From NCBI RefSeq assembly GCF_032716425.1, contig NZ_CP090419.1, positions 2,792,001-2,856,000 of the forward strand: a DNA stretch of 64,000 bases, in the 5' to 3' direction. Below are positions 38,770 through 46,725 of this stretch, piece after piece (the first letter of the stretch is position 1; every line of letters starts with the position of its first letter). This stretch comes from Pseudoalteromonas sp. N1230-9 (GTDB taxonomy: Bacteria; Pseudomonadota; Gammaproteobacteria; Enterobacterales; Alteromonadaceae). The notes beneath the pieces were generated by a model. The model was not told where the DNA came from and made no database searches. It worked only from the letters and a program-made list of their open reading frames with translations. The translations under genes were made by a program, and so were the position numbers.

Positions 38770-38813
38770 GCTATATTATCCTCATAGACGCAACTACAGC
38801 TGGAATGAGGATT

Positions 38814-39770
38814 ATGGCTTTATCATTACAAGAGAAAATTGAAGACACCAATCAAGGTGTTTACCTTATTGGTACCACACCGCCTAAATCTGGCACTGAT
38901 AAAGCTCAGCTTGAAACCATTGCGCAAAAGCTATTAGGTCGTTTACACGAAATTGAATACGATGGTGTGATTATCTATGACATTCAAGATGAAAGTAGTC
39001 GTACGGCAAAACCACGCCCATTTCCATTCAAAGAAACCGTCGATCCACGTGAGTACTCTCATTTATTACGTAACTTGTCTCAACAAGATGTTATTACGTA
39101 CAAAAGCGTTGCTCAACGCGGTGAAGCTGAGTTTAACGAATGGCTAGCAGAAACTCGTAATGATTTTGATTTAAAAAACTTAGTGTTAGTTGGTAGCCCA
39201 TCATCTCATGGCGATATCAAATTGAGCCTGCCTGATGCTTATAAAACACTTCAAAAACAAGATAATGATATATTTTTAGGTGGCGTTACCATAGCTGAGC
39301 GTCATGCTAGCAAACGCAATGAGCATGAGCGATTGCTTGAAAAAACTGAGCAAGGTTGTCAGTTTTTTATCTCCCAAGCTGTGTATAACGCACAGGCTAC
39401 AATCGACTTAATCACCAGTTATGCGCGTAGCTGTAAAGCACTTGGCATTTCACCGAAACGAATCATTCTTACTTTCACCCCCTGTGGTGGTGAGAAAACA
39501 CTTGAGTTTATGCAGTGGTTGGGTATATCTGTACCAGAGGCAACAAAATGGCGCATGCTTGATTCCGCGAACCCACTAAGCGAGTCTGTACGTATTTGCC
39601 GTGAAAACCTCGACCTAATATTGCAAAGTTGCGCTCATTTAAATGTACCGCTTGGCTTAAATATTGAGAGTTTAACTAACCGTAAAGAAGAAATTGATGC
39701 ATCTATCAATCTTTACCGTTTACTTAAAGCAACGATGGAATTAAACCTAGCAGAGAAGCAAATAGCCTAA
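38814..39770 (+). CDS. Methylenetetrahydrofolate reductase-like protein
   Basis: This 318-residue protein looks like a TIM-barrel of the MTHFR family: TTPPKSGTDKAQLETIAQ near the start, GVIIYDIQDESSRT (about 47-60), GGVTIAERHASKRNE (about 156-170) and CQFFISQAVYNA. The exact branch is uncertain; it is not a standard MetF, whose opening FEFFPP motif is replaced by LIGTTPP. I start at the ATG with SD TGAGG; the longer reading would put the MetJ operator inside the gene. Control by MetJ suggests a role in methyl supply for methionine. The 3' end overlaps the convergent cyclase by 4 bases. Confidence 0.75.
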   Translation: MALSLQEKIEDTNQGVYLIGTTPPKSGTDKAQLETIAQKLLGRLHEIEYDGVIIYDIQDESSRTAKPRPFPFKETVDPREYSHLLRNLSQQDVITYKSVAQRGEAEFNEWLAETRNDFDLKNLVLVGSPSSHGDIKLSLPDAYKTLQKQDNDIFLGGVTIAERHASKRNEHERLLEKTEQGCQFFISQAVYNAQATIDLITSYARSCKALGISPKRIILTFTPCGGEKTLEFMQWLGISVPEATKWRMLDSANPLSESVRICRENLDLILQSCAHLNVPLGLNIESLTNRKEEIDASINLYRLLKATMELNLAEKQIA

Positions 39771-40732
39771 TCACGTTTATAGGCTTGCTTTTTCTCATAC
39801 ATATCTTCGTCTGCACGTTTTAGAAGATCAGCAAATGTTTCATTATGTTGAGTAAGCATCGCATAGCCGATACTGAGGCTAAGTTCTGGCAAGCCCTGAC
39901 TTTGCAGGTTTGCCTTAAACTTGGTCTCAAGCTTTTTCATAATCGTATCGATACAATCACCACTCGTTGCTTGAAGAAGGGCAACAAACTCATCACCACC
40001 TAGTCGACCGATAATATCAGCCTCTCGTAAGGTGCCTTTCATTGAGTCAGCAAGGCTAATTAGAGCTTGGTCTCCCACCTCATGACCAAAATTATCATTA
40101 AGCGGTTTAAAGTTATTAACATCAATAAATAAGCAGCATACTTCAAAGCCTAGACGAGCTGCTAGATTTAATTTATGTTGCGAGAGTAAGTCCAAGGCGC
40201 GACGGTTATAAATATTCGTTAATGGGTCTAGCATGGCAATTTCACGCATTTGTGCGAAGCTATCTAACAATGCTAAATCATCTTCAACCATGTCTCTGAG
40301 TTGCTTTATGAGTTCTATTAGGCTTGGTTGATAATCAGTTTGTTCAAAATCCATCACACAAAATGTGCCAAATGGTTCTCCATTAGGCCAACAAATTGGC
40401 ACACCTAAATATGATTCAATGCCATCTTTACTATAAGGACTGTCATGCCATTGACTGTCCTCACTCACATGAGGAACATAAAGCGGTGCTAAGTCGCGCA
40501 AAACTTGCTTGCAAAAGATATTATCGTCAGCATTTGATTCTGCCCCCACATCATAGGGGTTTTCTTGTTGTTTGCTTGACACAATGATGCGATACGCACC
40601 ATTGTTTTTTTGCACGATAAAACCAGCTGGTGCGGAAAATAGCTCAGTCATTAAATCAATTGTTTTTTGCCACTTTTGTAGCGAAAACTGGTTGTCCGGT
40701 TGACGAAATGCACATTTATTGGCTTCAAACAT
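39767..40732 (-). CDS. GAF-domain diguanylate cyclase
   Basis: This soluble 321-residue protein is predicted to make c-di-GMP. A GAF sensor domain (about 20-155) includes YLGVPICWPNGEPFGTFCVMD. The GGDEF domain (about 165-320) has the intact active site RLGGDEF and the product-inhibition I-site READ placed five residues before it. The start is the ATG giving MFEANKCAF; a GTG three codons earlier is open. No membrane segment is seen. It overlaps the end of the MTHFR-like gene by 4 bases. Confidence 0.9.
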   Translation of the reverse strand: MFEANKCAFRQPDNQFSLQKWQKTIDLMTELFSAPAGFIVQKNNGAYRIIVSSKQQENPYDVGAESNADDNIFCKQVLRDLAPLYVPHVSEDSQWHDSPYSKDGIESYLGVPICWPNGEPFGTFCVMDFEQTDYQPSLIELIKQLRDMVEDDLALLDSFAQMREIAMLDPLTNIYNRRALDLLSQHKLNLAARLGFEVCCLFIDVNNFKPLNDNFGHEVGDQALISLADSMKGTLREADIIGRLGGDEFVALLQATSGDCIDTIMKKLETKFKANLQSQGLPELSLSIGYAMLTQHNETFADLLKRADEDMYEKKQAYKRD

Positions 40733-40779
40733 ACTACACACTCAAATTAACCAGTGGATAGTTTAAATATACGCCAAAT

Positions 40780-42015
40780 TTAACGACGTCTCGGACTTTT
40801 TTTTCCTAAAATACGTTTTTTATCTCGTGAACGACGTGCTTTATTGGTGTTTTTTCTGATTTGTTTCGGCTCTTTGCTTAAATCAGGTTCATAACCTGGT
40901 AACCATTGAGGTGTAAGGCGTGTATCGAGCAAAATATCAATCTCATCAAGCAGGTATTGTTCGTCAATACTCACCAGCGACATTGCAAAACCTTTCTCAC
41001 CCGCTCGCCCTGTGCGGCCAATTCGGTGCACATAATCCTCTGCAACATAAGGCAGCTCATAGTTTATCACGTACCTTAAAGAGGCAATATCAAGACCACG
41101 TGCAGCAACGTCTGTTGCCACAAGCACACGCGTTGCGCCAGATTTAAAGTTTTGTAGTGCCTTGTCACGTGCGCCTTGGCTTTTATCACCGTGAATGGAT
41201 TCTGTTTTTAAGCCGTCTTTGCACATTTCTTTAGCAAGTAAATCAGCGGTTTGTTTGGTGCGGGTAAATATCAGCACTTGTTGCCAGTTTTTCATACCAA
41301 TCATATGTGACACCAGCTCGCGCTTACGGTCTTCATCAACCGCATAAACAACTTGCTCTACTTCTGTCGCAGCGGAATTACGTTTATTCACCTCAACCAG
41401 CTTAGGGTCATTTAAGAGCTGTTTGCTAAGGTTAAAAATGCTGTCGTCAAATGTGGCTGAAAAAAGTAAGGTTTGACGCGCTTTTGGCACATGTCGCAAG
41501 ATACGTTTTATCTCGTCGATGAACCCCATATCAAGCATGCGATCAGCCTCATCAAACACCAAGGCATTAATGTTTGAAAGCTTAATACTGCCTTTAATCA
41601 CATGATCAAGTAAGCGCCCAGGTGTTGCTACCACAAGCTGTGCGCCTTTTATGGCTTTGATCTGTGGCCCAATACTGGCACCGCCATAAGCAAGAGCTGC
41701 TTTTATATCAGTATGCGCAGCATAGCGCTCTACACTTGCAAATACTTGCTGAGCAAGCTCGCGAGTAGGCGTTAAAATAAGTATTTTAACCGTGTCAGGA
41801 AGTGTCTCTTCAGATAACAAATTATGCAGCAGAGGTAACACAAACGCTGCTGTTTTACCTGTTCCTGTTTGTGCACTGCCCATCACATCAGCGCCCGATA
41901 AAATAAGCGGGATTGTCTGCGCTTGAATTGCAGTTGGGGTTTGATAATTTTCCGCTTGCAGAGCTTCTAAAAGTTCGGGGGCAAGGTTTAATTCTGAAAA
42001 AGTCGCTACTGACAT
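40780..42015 (-). CDS. DEAD-box RNA helicase, RhlE type
   Basis: This 411-residue helicase starts at the ATG giving MSVATFSELNL; the longer frame adds 17 unrelated residues. Its motifs are Q (TAIQAQTIP), SAQTGTGKTAAF, PTRELAQQ, DEADRMLDMGF, LFSATFD, ATDVAARGLD and HRIGRTGRAG. The C-terminal tail is short and strongly basic (KNTNKARRSRDKKR). The architecture fits RhlE-like helicases, which act in ribosome or RNA turnover; a precise name would need phylogeny. It is the second DEAD-box gene in the window, after srmB. Confidence 0.9.
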   Translation of the reverse strand: MSVATFSELNLAPELLEALQAENYQTPTAIQAQTIPLILSGADVMGSAQTGTGKTAAFVLPLLHNLLSEETLPDTVKILILTPTRELAQQVFASVERYAAHTDIKAALAYGGASIGPQIKAIKGAQLVVATPGRLLDHVIKGSIKLSNINALVFDEADRMLDMGFIDEIKRILRHVPKARQTLLFSATFDDSIFNLSKQLLNDPKLVEVNKRNSAATEVEQVVYAVDEDRKRELVSHMIGMKNWQQVLIFTRTKQTADLLAKEMCKDGLKTESIHGDKSQGARDKALQNFKSGATRVLVATDVAARGLDIASLRYVINYELPYVAEDYVHRIGRTGRAGEKGFAMSLVSIDEQYLLDEIDILLDTRLTPQWLPGYEPDLSKEPKQIRKNTNKARRSRDKKRILGKKSPRRR

Positions 42016-42068
42016 GATATGAAGTACATTGGCTATAAAGCGAGTATTGTACGCACATGGCCACAAAC

Positions 42069-42092
42069 AAAAAAGGCGCTAATGCGCCTTTT
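42069..42092. terminator. Bidirectional terminator after the DUF3581 gene
   Basis: AAAAGGCGC and GCGCCTTTT form a perfect stem around TAAT. A long T run follows on the minus strand and TTTTAT on the plus strand. It ends the DUF3581 transcript upstream of the helicase gene. Confidence 0.9.
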
Positions 42093-42108
42093 ATCTAAAA
42101 CAGTACTA

Positions 42109-42810
42109 TTAAGCGTGGTTTAATGTACTTTTACGTTGATTATAAAAACTAATTAATTCATCAACCGTTGCTTGGCAATACTCGCGAATGCCAGAAACAA
42201 CCATGTGTTTTTCACCTGAACCGACTTTCTCACCATTTTCTAGTAAATTAAATCGTAAGATAATTTTTCCGCGCTTGCCTGTGTAAGTAAAATCAGGTTC
42301 AACAAACTCAAGCTCTGGCTCTTCGATATCAAGACGCTCTAGATTAATTAGCATTGATTCATAAATAACCATAGGTCTTGCAGGGTTAATCATTACATCT
42401 TGTTTCGCCATTAATGGGATAATAACATGCGGAAATGCGGCACCTGAAAACTCAACATAGTTCTTAATCAAACTATTTGTAAGTTTAGCGCATTGGCTTA
42501 CAGCCCCTTCACGCTTCACTTTAAGCATGATTTTATCACCATCAGTAATGGCAAATTCATCAGCCCCAGCAGGAAAAGTTAATTGCGATGTTTCATCCAC
42601 CATGCCTGCAAAAGTAAATTCCATTTTCTCACTGATGCCGTATTGGTTTAATACAAGTGAAAAAAGAAGATCACCGGGTACACAAAACTTTTTTGCATCG
42701 ATGTCGTGAAGAGGATTGAAATCATCCGCTACAGACTTAGCAAAACGACTTCCCTGCTCACGAGAGATAGAAACGTAATCAGCGTGCTGCTGATAATAAG
42801 GACTTAACAT
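42109..42810 (-). CDS. DUF3581 family protein
   Basis: This is a soluble 233-residue protein of a family common in marine gammaproteobacteria. The N-terminal region (about 10-55) reads YVSISREQGSRFAKSVADDFNPLHDID, which resembles the hot-dog MaoC-like pattern with an acidic-Asn-Pro-His cluster (DDFNPLHD). Two such halves may be present, the second starting near YESMLINLERL. An acyl-thioester-binding role is possible from the fold resemblance, but no activity is known. It is a single-gene unit with a terminator downstream. Confidence 0.75.
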   Translation of the reverse strand: MLSPYYQQHADYVSISREQGSRFAKSVADDFNPLHDIDAKKFCVPGDLLFSLVLNQYGISEKMEFTFAGMVDETSQLTFPAGADEFAITDGDKIMLKVKREGAVSQCAKLTNSLIKNYVEFSGAAFPHVIIPLMAKQDVMINPARPMVIYESMLINLERLDIEEPELEFVEPDFTYTGKRGKIILRFNLLENGEKVGSGEKHMVVSGIREYCQATVDELISFYNQRKSTLNHA

Positions 42811-43329
42811 AATTGTTCACTGCTTAAACTACTCATAACCTGACTATACTACCAGAAAAAACATGTTGAGAGGTCGAATCTGTTCACAATTCAACTTTTG
42901 AGAGCAAAATGTATATGAATGATTACGAAGAATGCTTGAAAAACAACCAGGGGTATTTTGTATCTTTTTGTACACAACTGTTAACAAGTAAAGACTGATG
43001 AACAATTTTCACACAAAGTAATTTAATGATAAATTACTAGCAAAGAATAAATTGATATTCATTTTTCTATAAAAAACAATCCCCTATTTTTTACAGCAAC
43101 ATCTCCCTTAAGTGAGGCCATATATAACAAGCGTCAATTTGTTGCAAAAGTTTAAAATAAGGTATGATAAACATGCTTTTTTATTATGTATTCACCACAC
43201 TCTCCCTGCTACAAATTAAAATAACAACATAAGTAATTGGGCTCATACATTGAGTTTGGCTGAAAAAACAGTATTTAATGGTTTATATCACTTTGCACAA
43301 ACACATCAAAAAGAGAAAGGTTTGATTAA
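42811..43329. other. AT-rich intergenic region (519 bp) upstream of the DUF3019 operon
   Basis: This is the longest gene-free stretch in the window. It must hold the DUF3581 promoter (leftward) and the DUF3019-operon promoter (rightward). It is rich in A/T runs and includes GGTATGATAAACATG near 43160 and an inverted AGTAATTTA..TAAATTACT pair at about 43018-43039. A 29-codon ORF (42909-42998) is present but weak. I see no RNA gene or mobile element. Confidence 0.5.
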
Positions 43330-43731
43330 ATGATCAACCAATTAAGTTGGATATCACTGCTTTTATGTTTATCAGTAATATCAACAAACTCTCAGGCACA
43401 AAAAATCGATGCTCCTTTTTTTAAGGTATCACCGGTTTTGTGTATTACTGATGTAAAACAAAAAATGTGTGAATTTAAAGTACAAATACACTTTAGAATT
43501 GCACCATACCGTGAGCTTTGCTTAGAAATAACACAACGTCCACAGCACACTCAGTGTTACACACAAACAAGTTTGATCATTGAAAAGCTGAATATCAAAA
43601 CAGAGCACCCACTAACAATAAAGTTAATCAACCCATTAAATAATAAAATTGTTCAACAACAACTTCTATCGATAGCAAGTTATGAAGCTAAAGATTTCCG
43701 TATAAAACGACGCTTTGGCTGGAGTTTATGA
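43330..43731 (+). CDS. DUF3019 family secreted protein
   Basis: This is a 133-residue exported protein. A signal peptide of about 23 residues ends at SQAQ. The mature part has four cysteines (CITDVKQKMC and CLEITQRPQHTQC), compatible with two disulfides, and the typical DUF3019 end RIKRRFGWSL. Its stop codon overlaps the start of the response-regulator gene (ATGA), so translation is coupled. Such proteins are often encoded with a two-component system and a MipA/OmpV protein, as here. A role as periplasmic accessory of the sensor is inferred. Confidence 0.82.
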   Translation: MINQLSWISLLLCLSVISTNSQAQKIDAPFFKVSPVLCITDVKQKMCEFKVQIHFRIAPYRELCLEITQRPQHTQCYTQTSLIIEKLNIKTEHPLTIKLINPLNNKIVQQQLLSIASYEAKDFRIKRRFGWSL

Positions 43732-44414
43732 TGCAGCATATTTTTTTAATTGAAGATGATATTAAGCTAGCCAGCTTAATCCAAAAATTTTTATTAAAGC
43801 ACGGCTATACAATTGATGTTTTCAATACCGCTCAAGCTTACCACAATGGTGAGATCACGTTTCTACCCTCTCTAATTATCTGCGATATCATGCTACCTGA
43901 TGGGAATGGCTTTGAGTTAATTACTCAATTAAAAGAAAAGTATAGTTGTCCTGTGATTTTTTTAACCGCTTTAGACTCAGTACAATCTCAGATAAAAGGC
44001 CTTGATCTCGGCGCTTATGATTACCTGATTAAGCCAATAAAACCGGAGCTTTTATTAGCAAAGATTAAAACAATTATTGCCCACACAGTAGGTCAAAGTG
44101 ATAACTCTGACACACATGGTCCTTTGCGGATTGATAATCTTAAGAAGGACATTTATTTCCAATGTACGGCACTTAACCTTAATGAAAGCGAGTTTGAAAT
44201 TATCGCCTATCTTGCAAAAAACAGCCCGTTACCCGTCTCCAGAGAAATCCTTTTTAAGCATGTTATAGGCCGAGAATATGATGGTTTAGACCGTGCTATA
44301 GACTTAAAAATTAGTCGCTTACGAAAAAAACTAAAAGACACTATCAACCAACACAGTAACTCTCTTGATATTAAGTCTGTTCGCGGCAAAGGGTATAGCT
44401 TGGATATAACATAA
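43728..44414 (+). CDS. OmpR-family response regulator
   Basis: This 228-residue regulator has a receiver (1-120) with the acidic pair EDD near the start, the phospho-acceptor Asp in ICDIMLPDG, the Thr in FLTAL and the Lys in LIKPI. A C-terminal winged helix follows (about 130-228), with the recognition part DRAIDLKISRLRKKL and the wing SVRGKGYSL. It is followed after 2 bases by the kinase gene. The likely targets are its own operon and the adjacent mipA-like gene. Confidence 0.93.
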   Translation: MMQHIFLIEDDIKLASLIQKFLLKHGYTIDVFNTAQAYHNGEITFLPSLIICDIMLPDGNGFELITQLKEKYSCPVIFLTALDSVQSQIKGLDLGAYDYLIKPIKPELLLAKIKTIIAHTVGQSDNSDTHGPLRIDNLKKDIYFQCTALNLNESEFEIIAYLAKNSPLPVSREILFKHVIGREYDGLDRAIDLKISRLRKKLKDTINQHSNSLDIKSVRGKGYSLDIT

Positions 44415-44416
44415 AA

Positions 44417-45607
44417 ATGAAACAGCAATTTTTTAAGCTCTATCTGATCATTACCGTTAGTCTAATCGCTTTGGTGCTTGCATTTGGCCAATTATACAAT
44501 GAGTTTTTTTCAGAGCATTCACCGAGTATACAAATCAGCGTAGATGAACTGGCTCAAATTGCACAAGATAAAGACGTGCGCATTCAATCGTTTAATGCGA
44601 GTGAATTAATACTCCCAGAGAGTTTGCAAATTTCTTTTAATAAAGATGGCATTATTAGTGTTACAGAAAACGGCCAACAGTTTATTTATTTAAAGAGCAA
44701 CAATGGGAGTATTCAACGTATAGGTCCTGTCGAGCTAATGACGCAAAGCTCAACTGATTGGTTGGCTTTTTTTGCTTTTTACAGCTTATTAGCTGCAATG
44801 ATCCTAGTCTTTATACGCCCTGTGTTTAGGGACTTAAGCCTATTACAACAGGCAGCCTATCGCTTTAGTAAAAAACCACACCCCATTACTTTAGATATCA
44901 AGCCTAGCTCCTCAATAGCGCCACTGGCTAATACGTTTACTCATATGTCAGAGCGAATAAACCGGTTTGTACAACTGCATAATGATTTATCACGCATTAT
45001 TTCACATGAAATTCGTACGCCACTGTCTCGTATGCGCTTTGCACTTTCAATCACCGACATAGAGTTAGAACAAAGTAGTCAAATTGAACGAGACATTGAT
45101 GAAATTGAGCTGCGTCTAGAGCAATATCTTTCATTTGCACGACTAGAGCATCAACAAAGCTTCTTTACTCAAGAAAAAACCAATCTTCATGAATTAATAA
45201 GTTATGAAGTGAGTAAATTCGACCTCTATAAAGAGTTCACATTCGATCTCCAACTGCACGAAACGAGTGCATATTGCGAAAGCAGCTTTATGGCAATTGC
45301 AGTACAAAACCTGCTTATAAATGCAACAAAATATGCAAGACAAACGATTACTATCCAAAGCAAAAGTGAGCAAGGCAATTATGTTATCCGTGTAATAGAT
45401 GACGGCCCAGGCTTACCTGTTAACGCTGATGCACTCATAGAGCCTTTTAAGCAAGGCGAAGGTGATAAGTTAGCCAGTGGTTATGGTCTTGGATTATATA
45501 TAGTTTATCGTATCGTCAGTTGGCACGGAGGAAAGGTTTCTTTAAATAATAACAGCCCAACTGGCGGAGCTGCTATCTCTATTACTTGGCCTAAAAGTGG
45601 TAAGTAA
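44417..45607 (+). CDS. Sensor histidine kinase of the DUF3019 operon
   Basis: This 396-residue inner-membrane kinase has a membrane segment at about 7-27, a short periplasmic domain of about 85 residues, and a second segment at about 115-135 (LAFFAFYSLLAAMILVF). HAMP follows. The HisKA box is ISHEIRTPLSR (His near residue 196) and the ATPase boxes are NLLINATKYA, DDGPGLP and GYGLGLYIV. Its last 17 bases overlap the convergent MipA-like gene. The signal is unknown; the small periplasmic domain suggests direct sensing near the membrane or via DUF3019. Confidence 0.92.
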   Translation: MKQQFFKLYLIITVSLIALVLAFGQLYNEFFSEHSPSIQISVDELAQIAQDKDVRIQSFNASELILPESLQISFNKDGIISVTENGQQFIYLKSNNGSIQRIGPVELMTQSSTDWLAFFAFYSLLAAMILVFIRPVFRDLSLLQQAAYRFSKKPHPITLDIKPSSSIAPLANTFTHMSERINRFVQLHNDLSRIISHEIRTPLSRMRFALSITDIELEQSSQIERDIDEIELRLEQYLSFARLEHQQSFFTQEKTNLHELISYEVSKFDLYKEFTFDLQLHETSAYCESSFMAIAVQNLLINATKYARQTITIQSKSEQGNYVIRVIDDGPGLPVNADALIEPFKQGEGDKLASGYGLGLYIVYRIVSWHGGKVSLNNNSPTGGAAISITWPKSGK

Positions 45608-46439
45608 CTCCTGCAAAACCTGAGAAATATCCCCCTTTGTCTACCATCTGTGAGTGGGCAAGGTTACTATCAAGCCAAGTATGCTTAAGTTTTAAATCAA
45701 TGCTTACACTCTCGTTTATTGGGTAACTATAACTTGCTTTAACATGGTAATTAATGGCACTGGTTAAATTATAATGAGGCAGACGTGTCTTACTTTCCCC
45801 AGCTGCCACAGTATAATAATACTCAATTAACTCGCTATTTTTATAAACAGCACCTATTTCAAGGCTGGCCAGTCCAAAAAGCATCTCGAAATTACAATAC
45901 ACATTAACAAAGAACTCATGGCCATTGTGTACATCAGTTACATCTTGCACGAATGCCGTGTTCAGCCACACATCGTCATACAACTGAACAGCAGAAGATA
46001 ATCCCACCATATAAGACAAATCACGCTCTATCGCCGTCAGGTTTATTGGTGTTGCTGAAGGGATACTCGGCCTACCGCCTGATTTACTAGAGACTGCACT
46101 TACCGCAAATAATTTGTCGATGCCATCCAACTCAAAGAAAAAACCATCGTCATTAAAACGACCAAAGAGATCAAGGTAGTAACTAGGCGTTTCTAATAGA
46201 CTGTAGCCAACTGAAAAATCATCAAAATACCAATGTTCTCCATAGTAAGCCAAGCTTGGTAAAACAGGTGAGGTAATATTGTCAGCATTGATAACTGGGT
46301 TTTCTATGCCACCATAGCCAAGCGTTATACTGGCATTCAAGGTAGATTTTTCGATGTAGTGAGGTTGCTCTAAATCTGTCTGCGCATATGTGATTAATGA
46401 GGTTAAACAACATGCTATGCCAAGTAAGTTTTTTATCAA
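45591..46439 (-). CDS. MipA/OmpV family outer-membrane protein
   Basis: This is a 282-residue predicted outer-membrane beta-barrel with a signal peptide ending at TYAQ. Typical features are SPVLPSLAYYGEHWYFDDFSVGY, alternating hydrophobic strands, and a C-terminal aromatic end (GYFSGFAGVTYHF) recognised by the BAM complex. Translation probably starts at a TTG with an SD-like AGGGTG 9 bases upstream. It is convergent with, and overlaps, the kinase gene. MipA/OmpV proteins may scaffold cell-wall enzymes or respond to antimicrobial or osmotic stress; the role here is open. Confidence 0.87.
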   Translation of the reverse strand: MIKNLLGIACCLTSLITYAQTDLEQPHYIEKSTLNASITLGYGGIENPVINADNITSPVLPSLAYYGEHWYFDDFSVGYSLLETPSYYLDLFGRFNDDGFFFELDGIDKLFAVSAVSSKSGGRPSIPSATPINLTAIERDLSYMVGLSSAVQLYDDVWLNTAFVQDVTDVHNGHEFFVNVYCNFEMLFGLASLEIGAVYKNSELIEYYYTVAAGESKTRLPHYNLTSAINYHVKASYSYPINESVSIDLKLKHTWLDSNLAHSQMVDKGGYFSGFAGVTYHF

Positions 46440-46674
46440 CTTTATTCACCCTGTTGGTATCAAAATGTATTTATATGGCAACAATTAATGCGACTAAAAA
46501 GCGCCTCTACCCTTGCGATCATAACGTTTGAATACACCTTTGTATATTTCTTTAGCTCAAGGTGAGCGACTTATTCACACACCCGTTAATGAAATTATCA
46601 CACTAAAGAAAATATGAAATACCTTGTACATTTTGCTACATAGCCATTTCAACATTTTATATTACCTAAAATAC

Positions 46675-46696
46675 AAAAAGGGCCCGTAGGCCCTTC
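46675..46696 (-). terminator. Intrinsic terminator after the sulfatase gene
   Basis: AAGGGCC pairs with GGCCCTT around a 4-base loop, followed by TTTTTG on the minus strand. It lies 30 bases past the sulfatase stop codon. Confidence 0.88.
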
Positions 46697-46725
46697 TTAG
46701 CTGTAAACGACACTTTAAACTATTA

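Noticed and set aside
38724..38813. A 30-residue N-terminal extension of the MTHFR-like protein
   Set aside because: It would place the MetJ operator and the -10 box inside the coding region, and the ATG at 38814 has a good SD.
42909..42998. A 29-codon plus-strand ORF (MYMNDYEECL...) in the 519-bp gap
   Set aside because: It has only a weak SD-like GAGAG, no recognisable features and lies in AT-rich DNA where short frames are frequent.
43018..43039. AT-only inverted repeat upstream of the DUF3019 operon as an operator
   Set aside because: It is short, purely AT-rich and far from the start; chance symmetry is likely in such sequence.
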